DNA of 64,000 bases, taken from the NCBI RefSeq assembly GCF_020906515.1, contig NC_085849.1, positions 186,001-250,000 of the forward strand, in the 5' to 3' direction. Made by a program: the position numbers and the translations under genes. This document shows, piece after piece, positions 40,771-51,333 of the stretch (positions within the stretch are counted from its first letter, which is position 1; every line of letters begins with the position of its first letter). The notes under the pieces were generated by a model. The model saw only the letters and a list, made by a program, of their open reading frames with translations, had not been told where the DNA came from and made no database searches. The stretch is from Vanrija pseudolonga. Its lineage: Eukaryota; Basidiomycota; Tremellomycetes; Trichosporonales; Trichosporonaceae.

Positions 40771-43141
40771 ATGTCGACCAAGAATAACCCCAAGTATGCC
40801 CACCCCCTCGACGCGCTCTCCAAGGCCGAGATCCTCGCCTCGGTCGACGCCGTCCGCAAGTACATGGCCAAGGGAGCCTACGAGGGCGCGCCGGCCAACA
40901 AGCCCCTCTTCAACTCGGTCTCGCTCCTCGAGCCCCCCAAGTACGATGTCCTCCGCTGGATGAAGCTCTTCTCCGAGGAGGAGATTGCCACGTCCAAGTC
41001 GGCGACCCCGGCCAAGACTGTCACCCGCCAGGCCGACGTGAGTGGCCCATAGCTGCTGCTTTGCCGAGATAACCACTGACCCTGCGCTAGATCCACCTCA
41101 TCTGCAACGACTCGTTCCAGGCGTTCGAGGTCGTCGTTGACCTCCCCTCCAACCTCTCGCACGGCGCGACCAAGGTCGACTCGCCCATCGTCTCGAGCTG
41201 GAAGCTCCTCGCCAAGGGCGTCGAGCCCTCGCTCCAGACCGAGGAGCTCCTCTGGGCCGAGGAGATCTGCCGCACCGACCCCAAGGTCAAGGCTGCTGTC
41301 GAGGCCGTCGGCATCAAGCAGGAAGACCTGTACGTCGACGGCTGGTGCATCGCCTACGACGAGCGCTTCCCCAACCGCCGTCTGCAGCAGTGCTTCCTGT
41401 TCGCGCGTCTCCGCCCCGGAGACAACCTGTACGCGCACCCGCTCGACATGATCCCCGTCATGGACTCGCACACTGGCGAGATCATCACGATCGACTACCC
41501 CCCCAACAACCCCGACGAGAAGAACCCCGTGCCCGCGTCGAGCGCCGACGCTTACGCCAAGGCCGAGGGCGACAAGCCCCGCGAGCGCTTCGGCCCCCCC
41601 ATGGCCGCGCACAACTACCTCCCCGAGCAGATTGTCCAGGACGAGCCCAACTTTGCCGTCCGCGACACGCTCAAGCCTCTGCACGTCCTCCAGCCCGAGG
41701 GTGTCTCGTACAAGCTGTTTGGCAATGTCATGGAGTGGCAGAACTTCAAGTTCCACGTCGGCTTCAACTACCGCGAGGGTCTCGTCCTCTCGGGCATGAC
41801 CTACGAGGACGGTGCCAAGGGCGAGCGCCCAATGTTCTACAGGATCTCGGTCGCCGAGATGGTCGTCCCCTACGCCAAGGCCCTCTTCCCCCACCACCGC
41901 AAGCAGGCGTTCGACACTGGAGAGTACGGTATCGGTGCGCTCGCCAACTCGCTCGCCCTCGGCTGCGACTGCCTCGGCTCGATCACCTACCTCGACGCCG
42001 ACATGGTCACCCGCGAGGGTAACGTCCAGACGATCAAGTCTGCCATCTGCATCCACGAGGAGGACGCCGGTATCCTTCACAAGCACACCGACTTCCGTGA
42101 CAACAAGGCCCACGTCGCGCGTAACCGCCGTCTTGTCATCTCGTCCATCTGCACCGTCGCCAACTACGAGTACGGATTCTACTGGAACCTGTACCTCGAC
42201 GGCTCGATCGAGATGGAGATCAAGGCGACCGGTATCGTCAACGCCTACCCCCTCCGCAAGGACGAGGCCCGCGACCCCGCCCACGAGGTCGAGGTCGCGC
42301 CCCAGATCGCCGCCCAGCACCACCAGCACCTCTTCTCGGTCCGCCTCGACCCCATGCTCGACGGCCTCAACAACCGCGTCACCCAGGTTGATGTGATTCC
42401 CGACGAGGGCGAGGTTGGCTCCGAGACAAATTACTACGGCAACGGCTTCCACACCGTCAAGACGCCGTTCAAGACGTCCAAGGAGTCGGTGGCGCACGCC
42501 GACCCCCTCAAGTGCCGCTCGTGGCTCATTGAGAACCCCAACAAGCTGCACTACTCGTCCAAGGCGCCCATCGCCTTCAAGATCCAGTGCAAGGACATGC
42601 CCCCTCTCCTCGGCAAGCCCGGCTCGCTCGTCTGGAACCGTGCCCCCTGGGCCCGCCAGCACATCTTCACGACCGCCTACAACGAGGAGGACCCCGACAA
42701 GATGTTCCCGTCCGACATCCACATCAACCAGCACCCCGGTGCCGAGAAGTTCGGCTCGCAGATCTGGGTCGACCGCAACGCGGACATCTCCAACTCGGAC
42801 ATTGTCGTCTGGCCTACCATGGGTGTTACCCACCTGTGTCGCCCCGAGGACTGGCCCATCATGCCGTGAGTAACACATGCGCGCGGTGCGAGGTTGGACT
42901 CGCATCGCGACGTCCGACTTCTGTCACTTTCCTTGGAATCTTTACTGACCCCCCTCCCAGTGTCGAGATCCTTCGCTTCCACCTGAAGCCCTCCGGCTTC
43001 TTCGACCGCAACCCCGGCCTCGACGTCCCCTCGATCGCCGACGCCAAGTCGCGCTTCGCCAACGAGGCCTTTGCCAACGGCACCTCGAACGGCACGAACG
43101 GCACTGCTGCCACCAACGGCGACTCGTGCTGCGCCCGCTAA
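40771..43141 (+). CDS. Copper amine oxidase (primary-amine oxidase, topaquinone enzyme)
   Basis: Exons 40771-41037, 41091-42865 and 42961-43141 give 740 residues, close to yeast peroxisomal amine oxidases. The cofactor site is TVANYEYGFYWNLYLDGSIE, where the Tyr after Asn (about 448) is converted to topaquinone. The catalytic Asp is in FDTGEYGIGALAN (about 364). Copper ligands are the pair in HHQHLFSVRLD (about 500 and 502) and the His in MGVTHLCRPEDWPIMP (about 670). LGCDCLGSITYLDADMVTRE and ICIHEEDAGILHKHTDFRDN also match closely. It converts primary amines to aldehydes with ammonia and hydrogen peroxide. The C-terminus ends CCAR, not a canonical SKL-type peroxisome signal, so location is uncertain. 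Substrate preference (methylamine, putrescine or aromatic amines) cannot be read off. Confidence 0.95.
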
Positions 43142-43436
43142 GTCATGTCTATATACTCTCGCATAGGAATCCTGGTTTGTACAATCTCTGTGTAAAGTAG
43201 CCATTACATCCGGTTGGATCAATGCAATAGTTGGTTTGAAGTGTGCGCAAGGGGGTGAAAGGAGAATGCGTGGTTGACTGATCGTGGCACGCGAAAGTGC
43301 CACACTGACTGGGTCTACGCTGCCAGGCTGCCGCGAGAGCAGCTGTCACTTTAACCACCAGGCTCGCCATTGCGCCATGCCAAACACTAACGGATTCATC
43401 TAAGATTAAGACATCTATCTCTCCAACTCAACAAGC

Positions 43437-44776
43437 CTACGAAGCCGGCGCCGGGTCCTTGGTGTTAACCAGCGTCGTGTTCCCATCAACAACAAGCAGG
43501 TTCGTGTTCTGCGACGTATGGTCCGCGAGCCTGATCCACGAGCGGACGTTGGCGAGGGCGCCGTTGTTGCCGAGGCGCGCCTCGAAGACGCGGCTGCCAC
43601 GGGGCAGGTCACCGTAGCCGCCGTACCCGGTGTGTCTGGCGTCAGCTGCGCCGTGATGGCCCACTCACCGTCCGTAGCAGTAGGTGTACGGCCCAACGGC
43701 CGGCGTGCGCCCGCACCAGTCGTTCAGGTGGTCGTGGCCGGCCGTCAAGGCAATCAGGCCCTGCCCGTCCGTGCCGCCAAGGGTGCCGCTGACGGCCTGC
43801 CAGAACGGCCCGTCGCCGACGCTCTTCCAGTATCCCCTGGTCGTGTCAGCATCATACAGGCGCCGACTTACGCCTTCCGCCCCTGGTTGGTCGTCGGTTC
43901 CTCGTGGATGCCCGGATGCTCCGCCAGTTTCGGGGTCACCTCGTTAGTCTGGATCGTGAGGGCCGCCGTGGGCGGAATGTGAACAAACGCGAGGCTCTTC
44001 GGCAGCTTCCCCCACGCCGCCTTCATCGCGTCCGCGGTCTCGTTGAGCCACTTGGCAGACTGCTGGTGCACCCAGTCCTCCGTCATCCACGGCTCGTCGA
44101 TGATGAGGAACTTGCCGGACGAGAAGACGCCGGAGCGGGAATCGAAGAACCAGAGCAGAAGCGACGGGGTAGTGGCTCCGGCGTTGGCGTACACGGGGAT
44201 GTAGTAGTTGAACGCCCCGCGCGGGTCGGGCGACGACTCGGGGTTGCGCTGTGTCCAGGACAGGTGGCGCGCTGGCGCGCGCTGCGTCTCGTACTCGAAG
44301 CTGATCAGATGCGAGATGTTGTAGCTCTCGTCGTGGTTGCCGTACACGCTCGCAAAGGGCGTGTTGGACTTCAAGGCCGGCGAGTAAGCCCAGTCGAGGT
44401 AGGTGGTTACGTTGTCGTACAGCGCGTGCTCGCCGTTGATCTGGTCCCCGCCGTAGACTATGAAGTTGGGGTGCTCGTCGGCGAGGACGCCGTCCATGAC
44501 GCCGACGGATTTGTGGCCCTGCGGCGAGCGTCAGCGACGTGGGGGGTTAGGAAAGACGTGCCGACCCACCCGCTCATCCCCCGGCGCCCAGTACTCGTAG
44601 AACAAGCCACGCTCGGCAAAGTGCAGATCGGTGAAGTGTACCAGCTTGAACTTGCCGTCTGGGCCAAAGGTGAGGCGCCGGCCGTCCGGGTACGGGTTGA
44701 GGTCGGCGCGCTTGGTCGGTGCGCCGGCCGTGAGGCCGGCAGCAGCGAGGAGGAGGGCGAGGGGAGCGAGGAGCAT
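43437..44776 (-). CDS. Secreted metallophosphoesterase (calcineurin-like phosphatase)
   Basis: Exons 44570-44776, 43872-44518, 43669-43836 and 43437-43635 give 406 residues. The start at 44776 opens a signal peptide (MLLAPLALLLAAAGLTAGAP); a longer upstream frame without one was rejected. Metal-binding motifs occur in the expected order: LVHFTDLHF, FIVYGGDQIN, ASVYGNHDES, LAFVHIPP and LTAGHDHLNDW, which together define the dinuclear-metal phosphoesterase core. Several N-glycosylation sequons fit secretion or a vacuolar route. It resembles fungal Dcr2/PhoD-like extracellular phosphatases that release phosphate from organic esters. The C-terminal part with YCYGRHTGYGGYGDLPRGSR is beta-rich. It converges on the amine oxidase with 295 bp between stops. 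Confidence 0.88.
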
Positions 44777-45328
44777 GGCGCTGCGTGAGTGCTTGGCCGA
44801 GCCTCGACATCCACCTCGCGCTTCCCCCTTTATACACTTTTCCCGTCGCACGTTGTTGACATGACATCAATCGAACATGTGCAGCACCAGCTGCTTACAC
44901 CGCGCGTCATCGCGCCGATAAAGTCGGTGATGGTGCCACTAACGCGCACCGACGCCACTAATCCGCACTTTTGACGCGCCAATCCGCACCAATGTGCCCA
45001 ACTAGCCCGTTTCGCGCCCCTCGACGCGTCGGCGCGTGTAATCGTCTTTCCGGTCGACACACGTGCTGCTGTATCCGCCGGTACTGGGGACCAGACAAGA
45101 TGCCGAGGTCGTGAGGTGGATATGTATCGTGCTCGAGGTGGCCGAGGTGTTAGTCCCGGCGCGCGCCGACGTCAGGTGGGTTAGTCGAGGTCTTGGCGAG
45201 GTCAACGTGCGTTCGATTCAATTTCCGTGGCATTTCAGGCGCGTGTACTGCCTGTTGAACTCGGTTTAATTACTTCTACGCGGCCGCCGATGACAGTTCG
45301 ATCATCGACTACATAACTGGCGCAGGTG
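44777..45328. other. Intergenic region upstream of the phosphoesterase
   Basis: The phosphoesterase promoter: CTTTATACAC at 44827-44836 gives a minus-strand TATA-like GTATAAAG about 55 bp from its ATG. The right part is the 3' region of eight-helix paralogue 3. No gene is supported. Confidence 0.55.
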
Positions 45329-46521
45329 CTACTCGCCATCGTCACGGAGCAAGTGCGTGCGCTCGTCGCCTTCACCGGGGACGAAGACCCACCCGAGCCC
45401 CCTAGCAGTGGTCATCTCGCCAAACGTGCCCACTGCAGCTCCGTCTCGATGGGTACGCAGCAGCACACGCAAGTCGAGCACGAGGAGGAACACGAGCTGG
45501 CGTCAGCTAGCCCCTGTGAGACACGTACGATATCGAGGCATGCCCAGCCGAGCACCAGCGTGGCGGTGCGTACCGCGTCCTGGCGACAGTCTTCCGGTGC
45601 AGCCCAGGGGCTGAGGTATGCCATTGCGACGAGGCCGAGGAGGACGAGGTCGCCGAGGCCCATGCTCTCGGTGCGGAGGGTGGTACGCTTCCTCACTCCC
45701 AGACTGGTGTCAGTGGTGCCAGGGTAGGGGCAGGCTTACGCTAGGATGCCCAGCGACGTGAGCGCAGCCCACGCGGCGACGAGCGCCGGCGGGCGGACCG
45801 GAAAGTCGGGCCACAGCGACATGATGATTCCCAGGACGGTCGTGGCGCTGGCCGTGGCGAACGCAAAGGCGTACCCCACCACTCGGACCATTGCCGGCGT
45901 CAAGCGCGCTTCGTCCACAGCGACCGTCTCGTCGTCGCCACCACCTTCGTCGTCGGTCGGCAGCTGTACCGGCGCAACGGCGGCCAGTATGCTCGGCACA
46001 CTCTCCTTCCATGCCCGCGGGCCGAGGGCACGGTGGCCCCTGTACCCGACATACAGGGCAATAGCGACGAGGTACGACATCTGCGTTGAGCTCAGTTCAA
46101 TGACATACACCCACCCAGTCGACCGCGAACGCGGCGACGACATGCGTCCAGAACCCGAGCCTGCGATCGGGGTCAGCTCGCCGCCCTCTACTTGGGCATA
46201 CCGCTTAATCTCGGGGTGCGACGCAGGGAGGTGCTTGACCAGCGTGTGGACGGCAGCAAACCCCGTGCAGAAGGCAGTGACCAGCGCGACCAGCTCGACG
46301 CGGACCGACGGGCTGCGCAGGGAGAGGTAGTGCGCTGCCAGGAGGAGGAGGCAGCTCGCCGCCCAGCCGAGCAGGAGGAAGGGGTAGTGCAGCCCGATGA
46401 CCTCGGCCTCGCGCCAGCGGTGTACCAGGACGCTAGAGAGGACTAGGGTCGCGTGGAGGAGGAGGGCGAGGGTGGCGTATAGCGCCTGTCGGGCGCGGAG
46501 GAGGACGGTGGCGAGTTTCAT
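45329..46521 (-). CDS. Eight-helix membrane protein, paralogue 3
   Basis: Exons 46202-46521, 46115-46160, 45740-46080, 45529-45703 and 45329-45496 give 349 residues. The start MKLATVLLRARQALYATLAL is chosen because TATAAAA lies about 50 bp upstream; a longer in-frame ATG precedes that element. Homology with paralogues 1 and 2 shows in the RQALYATLALLLHATL helix, the 46-nt exon (LGFWTHVVAAFAVDW) flanked by 41- and 34-nt introns in matching positions and phases, and the C-terminal TATLVLGW...FLLVLD and GLGWVFVPGEGDE. The first intron of the other copies is absent. An acidic loop (PTDDEGGGDDETVAVDEARL) precedes helix 5. It has diverged most, particularly in the loops. Function unknown. Confidence 0.75.
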
Positions 46522-47093
46522 GTTGCCGTGTGTGGCTGGAGTTGGTTGGCCAGCTCGCCACCCGCTGCGTTTTATACACATGTAGTGGCCAGGCACTCAT
46601 CTTGCCATTGACCTCCTCTAGACCTGAGACGAGCCCAATGCTCCAAGCGAGGACGACACGACACGGCCGTGATAGCCACTGCTGGACGTGTTCGCTCCGA
46701 TAACGATCGAGTGCCACGTTCCGGCGGGTGACCCGCGCTTGGTTCCGCTCGGAGCGAATCCGCCCACCAGGGCGGGGGTGGGTGGTACGTGGTCGTCGAG
46801 TCTTGGCGCGGCGTTGCGCCGTTGCTGGTGGATGCATTGGGCATGGGGACGGCCTGCGGCATGGTGCTGCTGGCGAGTGTGCGTGCGTACGTGAGGCACC
46901 TGCTGGCCTGCGCTCCTTGCTCGCCGCTGGCAAGAGGACTTGGGTTGCGCCAGTGGGCTCGTCGACGGCGCACGCCAAGGCCCCTAACACGTTCTCATCA
47001 CATGCATACTTCTGAACAAGTCGTCGTCGTCGTCGTCGTTGTGTCTTCGTTGTGCTTCCCCTCCAAAAACCGCCCTCACGAGCGCCCCCACGC
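46522..47093. other. Intergenic region between eight-helix paralogue 3 and microprotein copy D
   Basis: It carries the paralogue promoter on the left and the copy D terminator on the right, with a CGT/GTC simple patch at about 47024-47040. No gene is supported. Confidence 0.55.
46570..46576 (-). promoter_or_regulatory. TATA box of eight-helix paralogue 3
   Basis: TATAAAA on the minus strand, 49 bp before the chosen ATG. It decides against the upstream in-frame ATG. Confidence 0.5.
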
Positions 47094-47439
47094 CTACAAC
47101 GACCGCGGCTCGCTCTTCGGGCTCAAGCTAATATCCGCCGCGTCGCTGCCCTTGCGCCCAAGCAGGTGGATCAGGCTCTTGGCCTCCTTGTTCTCGTCGG
47201 GGTTCCACGGCTCGAGGCCGTACGATGCGCAAAAGGCCGTCCAGCCGCCGTGCGACTTGACGATGTCGCGCTCGGCGGGAGAGAGGGGTGGGGCTGGGCA
47301 CGGGCACCAGCGTCAGCGAGTGCGCGGGCGTGGGTGGCGAGCGAGGCAAGGGGAGGGGAGAGGGTGGCGGTACGTGGCAGGGGGAGCAGGGCAAGGAGGA
47401 GGAGCAGCAGCACTCACCGAGGCCGTCTGAAGCTGGCAT
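47094..47439 (-). CDS. GGWTAF-family microprotein, copy D
   Basis: Exon 1 (47418-47439) encodes MPASDGL, identical to copy B; exon 2 (47094-47293) completes 73 residues. The domain reads PPLSPAERDIVKSHGGWTAF, then YGLEPWNPDENKEAKSLIHL and a longer Ser-rich tail ending SLSPKSEPRSL. The intron is 123 nt, GA/GC-rich and longer than in copies A-C, but its position and phase are the same. Copy D is closest to copy B in both exons, although 27.5 kb away, so one arose from the other or both came from a duplicated segment. It lies 0.6 kb from eight-helix paralogue 3, mirroring the first block. Confidence 0.75.
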
Positions 47440-47782
47440 TGTGTTGCTTGTCTTGCTTGTTGAGAGAGGTGGTGTAGACAACAGTGAGATGGAGCACGCG
47501 TGTCGCGCCGAGCTTGTTGGGGCAGTGGGCACATGTGGGCGATGCGCGAGTGGCGAATGATGTCATGCCGCGTGGATAACGCGTGGTCGCCACGCGACGG
47601 GGCTACTCACGCGAGCTATTAGCTATTAACGCGCTATGCATCAACCGCGGCCCGCGGCATTGTATCAACTGCGCAGCATGCTGCTAGCTACTATGGGCCA
47701 GCGCGCGCTGCATTCCAGCGACGTGGCGACGCAACGATGTACATGGTATCGATCTCTACATGAGTGTCCAGCTTCCTACGGG
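47440..47782. other. Intergenic region upstream of microprotein copy D
   Basis: Short noncoding spacer with the copy D promoter and the 3' end of the LURP-one-related gene. GCTATTAGCTATTAACGCGC at 47618-47637 is a small imperfect direct repeat. Nothing else is seen. Confidence 0.5.
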
Positions 47783-48685
47783 CTACTTCTTCCGACGCGC
47801 ACTGCGCTGCTCCTTGATCATGTCGACCGCTACGCAGATGCCTGTAATCAGCGCGACGTCGACGCCTTGGGCGATCCAGATGAAGTACTGCGACGGAGCG
47901 CGCGTCAGCGCTGCGACGAGCCTAAGGGGCCTCCTCTTCCATCTCATCACCCTTCCCCTATCGCCCCCCAGCCCTTCACGCCACTCACACTCTCATTATT
48001 CTTCACAATGTCGTTCTTGGTGAACAGCTGCCTGTCAATCTGCGCCAGCACGCGCCCGTCGGGCAACACGACGTCGGCCTTGGACCCGAACTTGTCCCCG
48101 CGGACGTGGAGCGTGGCCTTGGCTTTGGTCTGGATATCCGTGAACGTGGCTTCGTAGTGGCGCGAGAGGACTGGGCGGCGGGGTCGGGTCAGCCAAAGAA
48201 GCTCAAAGGTGACGCCGCCGACGCACGCTTGAACTTGCCCTGCACGTCGAAGAGCTCTTTCCCCTCGGCGTCTTCCGCGATCACATGCCCCTGGATCGTG
48301 GCGAGGTTGCAGCGGAGCTTGAGGAGGGGGTTACCTTCTGCGTCGTTGATTTCTGCATGGGCGTGTGAGCTACTATAGCTGCGAGTCGGCGCTGGCGGCG
48401 CCACGCACCAGTCCGCCGCTTGACACTCCACGCCTTGTCGACAAAGCGCATCACGACGTCGCCGTTCCCCCTCCGGATCGGGCTGTCGGTCTGGCGTGGT
48501 CGTCAGCACTTCCCCTCCGTCCCTCCCTCAGACGACCCAGTCACGCAACCCACATCCGTCGCGCTGAACAGCTTGTCCCGGAGATAAATCACCGTCGGCT
48601 CTTGCGCAATGTACCCCGGCAACACGCCAGCACTGGGGTCGATGGGCAGCAGCTCGCGCGCCCCGGCGGGCTTGTAGTCTGCCAT
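47783..48685 (-). CDS. LURP-one-related (tubby-like fold) protein, copy 1
   Basis: Five exons (48554-48685, 48409-48490, 48227-48352, 47989-48170, 47783-47887) give 208 residues. It begins with a conserved leader (ELLPIDPSAGVLPGYIAQEP), then TVIYLRDKLFSATD, IRRGNGDVVMRFVDKAWSVK and INDAEGNPLLKLRC, the strand-rich pattern of LURP-one-related proteins, which share the tubby/scramblase beta-barrel fold. A C-terminal helix (YFIWIAQGVDVALITGICVA) fills the barrel or could touch membrane. Plant and fungal members are poorly understood; lipid binding is suspected from the fold. The gene is a duplicate of the one at 60.7-61.5 kb: exons 2 and 3 are exactly 82 and 126 nt in both. Confidence 0.85.
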
Positions 48686-51333
48686 TTGTGTGGTGGTGGA
48701 TTGAGATATGATGCTGTGGGAAGTAAGTCTCCCCAGCTTTATTTAACGAGAGCCGAGCCGCGGCGAGTGGTGGTGGTGGTGACTAGCCATGCCTAGCCAT
48801 GGCATGGCATGGATGGCGTGCGTTCCGTCGTCGCGCTGTCGTTGCTGCTGCTGCTACTCGTGCCCGACCCGATATGCGTTGTTGCCCTCTCCTCTTGCCC
48901 CTCCTCTCCTCGTTGCGTCCCTCCGACCCCCCGCCCTCGCCGAGGATTGTTTGTGGAATGTCACGAGAGCGGCGGCGCGCGAGACGACAAGGCCAAAGTG
49001 GCCACAGTGCACAGCTGCGGCAGAGCAGTGACGTAATAGCCACGTGGGGACAATTTAGTGCCCACCGGGCTTCACGGCGTGGCCCACTTGCACAGTACAG
49101 TGCCCACTGCAATGCATTCACCGCTCGCGACGTGTCGAGACGCTGCAGTGCACTTGGGCTGATGGGCAGTGTCGAGTGTGGCACCATCGCGCACCACCTG
49201 CGATCTGGAGATCAGAGGCGGTGCGGTGCGGCGCGGCGGTCGTCGAGGGAGCAAGATCGCACCGCCGCGAGTGGTGGTTGCCGTCGCCGCCGCCGCTCCT
49301 CTGCGCGCGCATGAGGATCGATAGAGGGCCTCGAAAGGGGGCACGCATGCTGCGCCCAACCACACCACAGCACACTGTTCGCGATTGGAGCCTCGGCCTG
49401 TGGGTTCTGAATGATGGCAGGGCGCTGCGTCCTTCGCAAGTCATCAGACAGCTGCGCCCGTCGCCAGTGTGCGCCTGATTGCTTGAAGTGGGGTTATCGA
49501 TCGTTGACGAGCTGCGAGCTTGGGGCAGGGGCGGCTTCGTTGAGTCTTGTCTGGGGAGTGAACCGCTGAGACTGTCCACGGAGCAGGGCCAGCGAGGGGG
49601 AAGGCAAGCGTCGTGTCGCGCGTCGCGGCCGCGCTGCTCTGCAGGGGAAGGGGGCCTCGGTAACCTAGGCCATTCCAGCGTCCTTCTTGCTGATCACTGG
49701 TATCGCGTCCTCCTAATCGTCCATGCAGATCCCAAAGAGCATTAATCACACAACACGCTCCAAGAGACCGAGCATCAGACCGACCAGACTGAGGGAGGTA
49801 TGACGTCGGGGCATGACGCTGGCAGAGTGGGTGGAGGGCACAGTGGAGGGCTTTGTAATCGATTAGGGCGGGCATTAGTCATCACATTGAATGCCTCTTG
49901 GCGCGCGTCGTTGTCGTCGTCAGTGTCTGTCCGCGGCCGGAGTGTCGCCATGGCGGCATGAATGACGGCGATGTGTGACGGTGCGCCGTGATGACGCGCG
50001 GCGTGCATCAGAGGGCGGCACGACCCCGCTGCTGGGGGGAGGGCATGCAGAACAGAAGTTGGTGGGAGATGGGCGTGGGCGTGGGCGTGGGCGGTGTGGA
50101 CTGCGAGGTGGGTGGCAACGTGCTCGCTCGCGGGGCACTCTGCGTGACTGACGCCTTGTCCATGCATCCGCCCCACCACGGCCATGTCCTACGCCTCTAC
50201 GAAGCAGATAACGCCCGCGGCGAGCTCGAGCAGCGATAACGAGCGTCCCGAACAAGGCAGAGAGATGCAACAGAGCACATCATGATTCCAGAGACACTAT
50301 TCGGAATTTCTTGGTGGTGTTGTAGCCGATGACCCCACGCTCCGAGGTTATCAACTTGTCTTTCGGCTATGATGCGCGGGGAGGTGGGCTGGTTGTGCTC
50401 TGACACGCACACCCACGCGCACTTGCACGCAAGTGGCAAATGCCGCAGGCTGGGAATGTAACCCCCGGGTTGCCCACTGCAGCAAGCTCGCTCTCACGTC
50501 GTCGTCACTGTTCGTGCTCGCTGCTGCTCGCTGTTGTTGTGGAGCGTCGCGCGCTGCCCGACACGGCGACACTACGCCGACAATTTCAAAGATGGTGTCA
50601 CTCCGCGCTGCGCGGAGGTGTCGTCGTCGTTGCTTGTTGTTGCCACTCGACAAGGTCATCTGATGCATCGTAACGGGGCGTGAGTGTGCATGCATACAGC
50701 AGCGAGGACAAAACCTGCAATGCATCTCCGAATGTCCTACCGCCCCAGCTTCCTGTACCGGTCTCCGGCCCCGTTGGCCGGGTAGCGCACAAGCCCTGAG
50801 GCGCATGGAAAAATTGCATTGCCAGACGCGTCGAGAAACCCGAGCGAGCGCAACGCAGTAAGCAAGTTTGCCGCGGCTGATGCATCATTGCTGGCGGAGT
50901 TAGCGAGGCGGCGGGGGGTCAAGGGTGTCTGAGTAAGGGTGCAGCTCCTTGCTGCATGCGGGAGGTAACCGAAGCAGGCGAACGGAGGAGTGCGCGGCTC
51001 GCTTCGGGATGTCTGGCAGTCAGGCGCGCCGCCCGAGGGCAAAGTGGCAGTTTGGCAAATAATCGCGAAATGTTTCTGAGCACGCAACCGATTCCACAAA
51101 TGTTGTGAGGTGACGAGGGGGAGCAGTGGCTGTTGGTATATATGCCGGCGACGGGACAGCAACAGTCACGTAGACCTCCTCAGCATCATCATCAGCAGCA
51201 GCACGGCCACACTCGCCACCTACTATACGTGTACAGTCAGCAGCAGCGCCAGCACAGCCCGACACGCAACAGCATATAACCCAGCCCCCTGCATCCTTTC
51301 ACCTTCACCTCCCCCCATCAACCCACCACCACA
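48686..51333. other. Gene-poor region, 2.6 kb, upstream of cystathionine gamma-lyase
   Basis: No convincing gene on either strand; overlapping short frames and restricted CpG-rich patches only. CACGTG lies at 49041-49046 (an E-box type site used by Cbf1-like sulfur regulators, but 2.3 kb from the gene). A GGGCGT tandem patch is at about 50068-50090. TATATAT at 51137-51143 precedes the lyase. The region is long for this compact genome. Confidence 0.5.
51137..51143 (+). promoter_or_regulatory. TATA-like element of cystathionine gamma-lyase
   Basis: TATATAT lies 191 bp before the ATG, which implies a leader of roughly 100-150 nt; TCACGTAG follows at about 51163-51170. Confidence 0.35.

Noticed and set aside
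40878-42905. A 675-codon open frame antisense to the copper amine oxidase
   Set aside because: It is the mirror of a highly expressed, strongly biased gene; the product is Val/Asp/Glu/Leu-biased without any domain. The sense gene has all catalytic residues.
43290-43390. tRNA-like A box (TGGCGCAATGG, minus strand)
   Set aside because: No matching B box (GGTTCGA...) within range and the D arm has a mismatch; no anticodon arm can be drawn.
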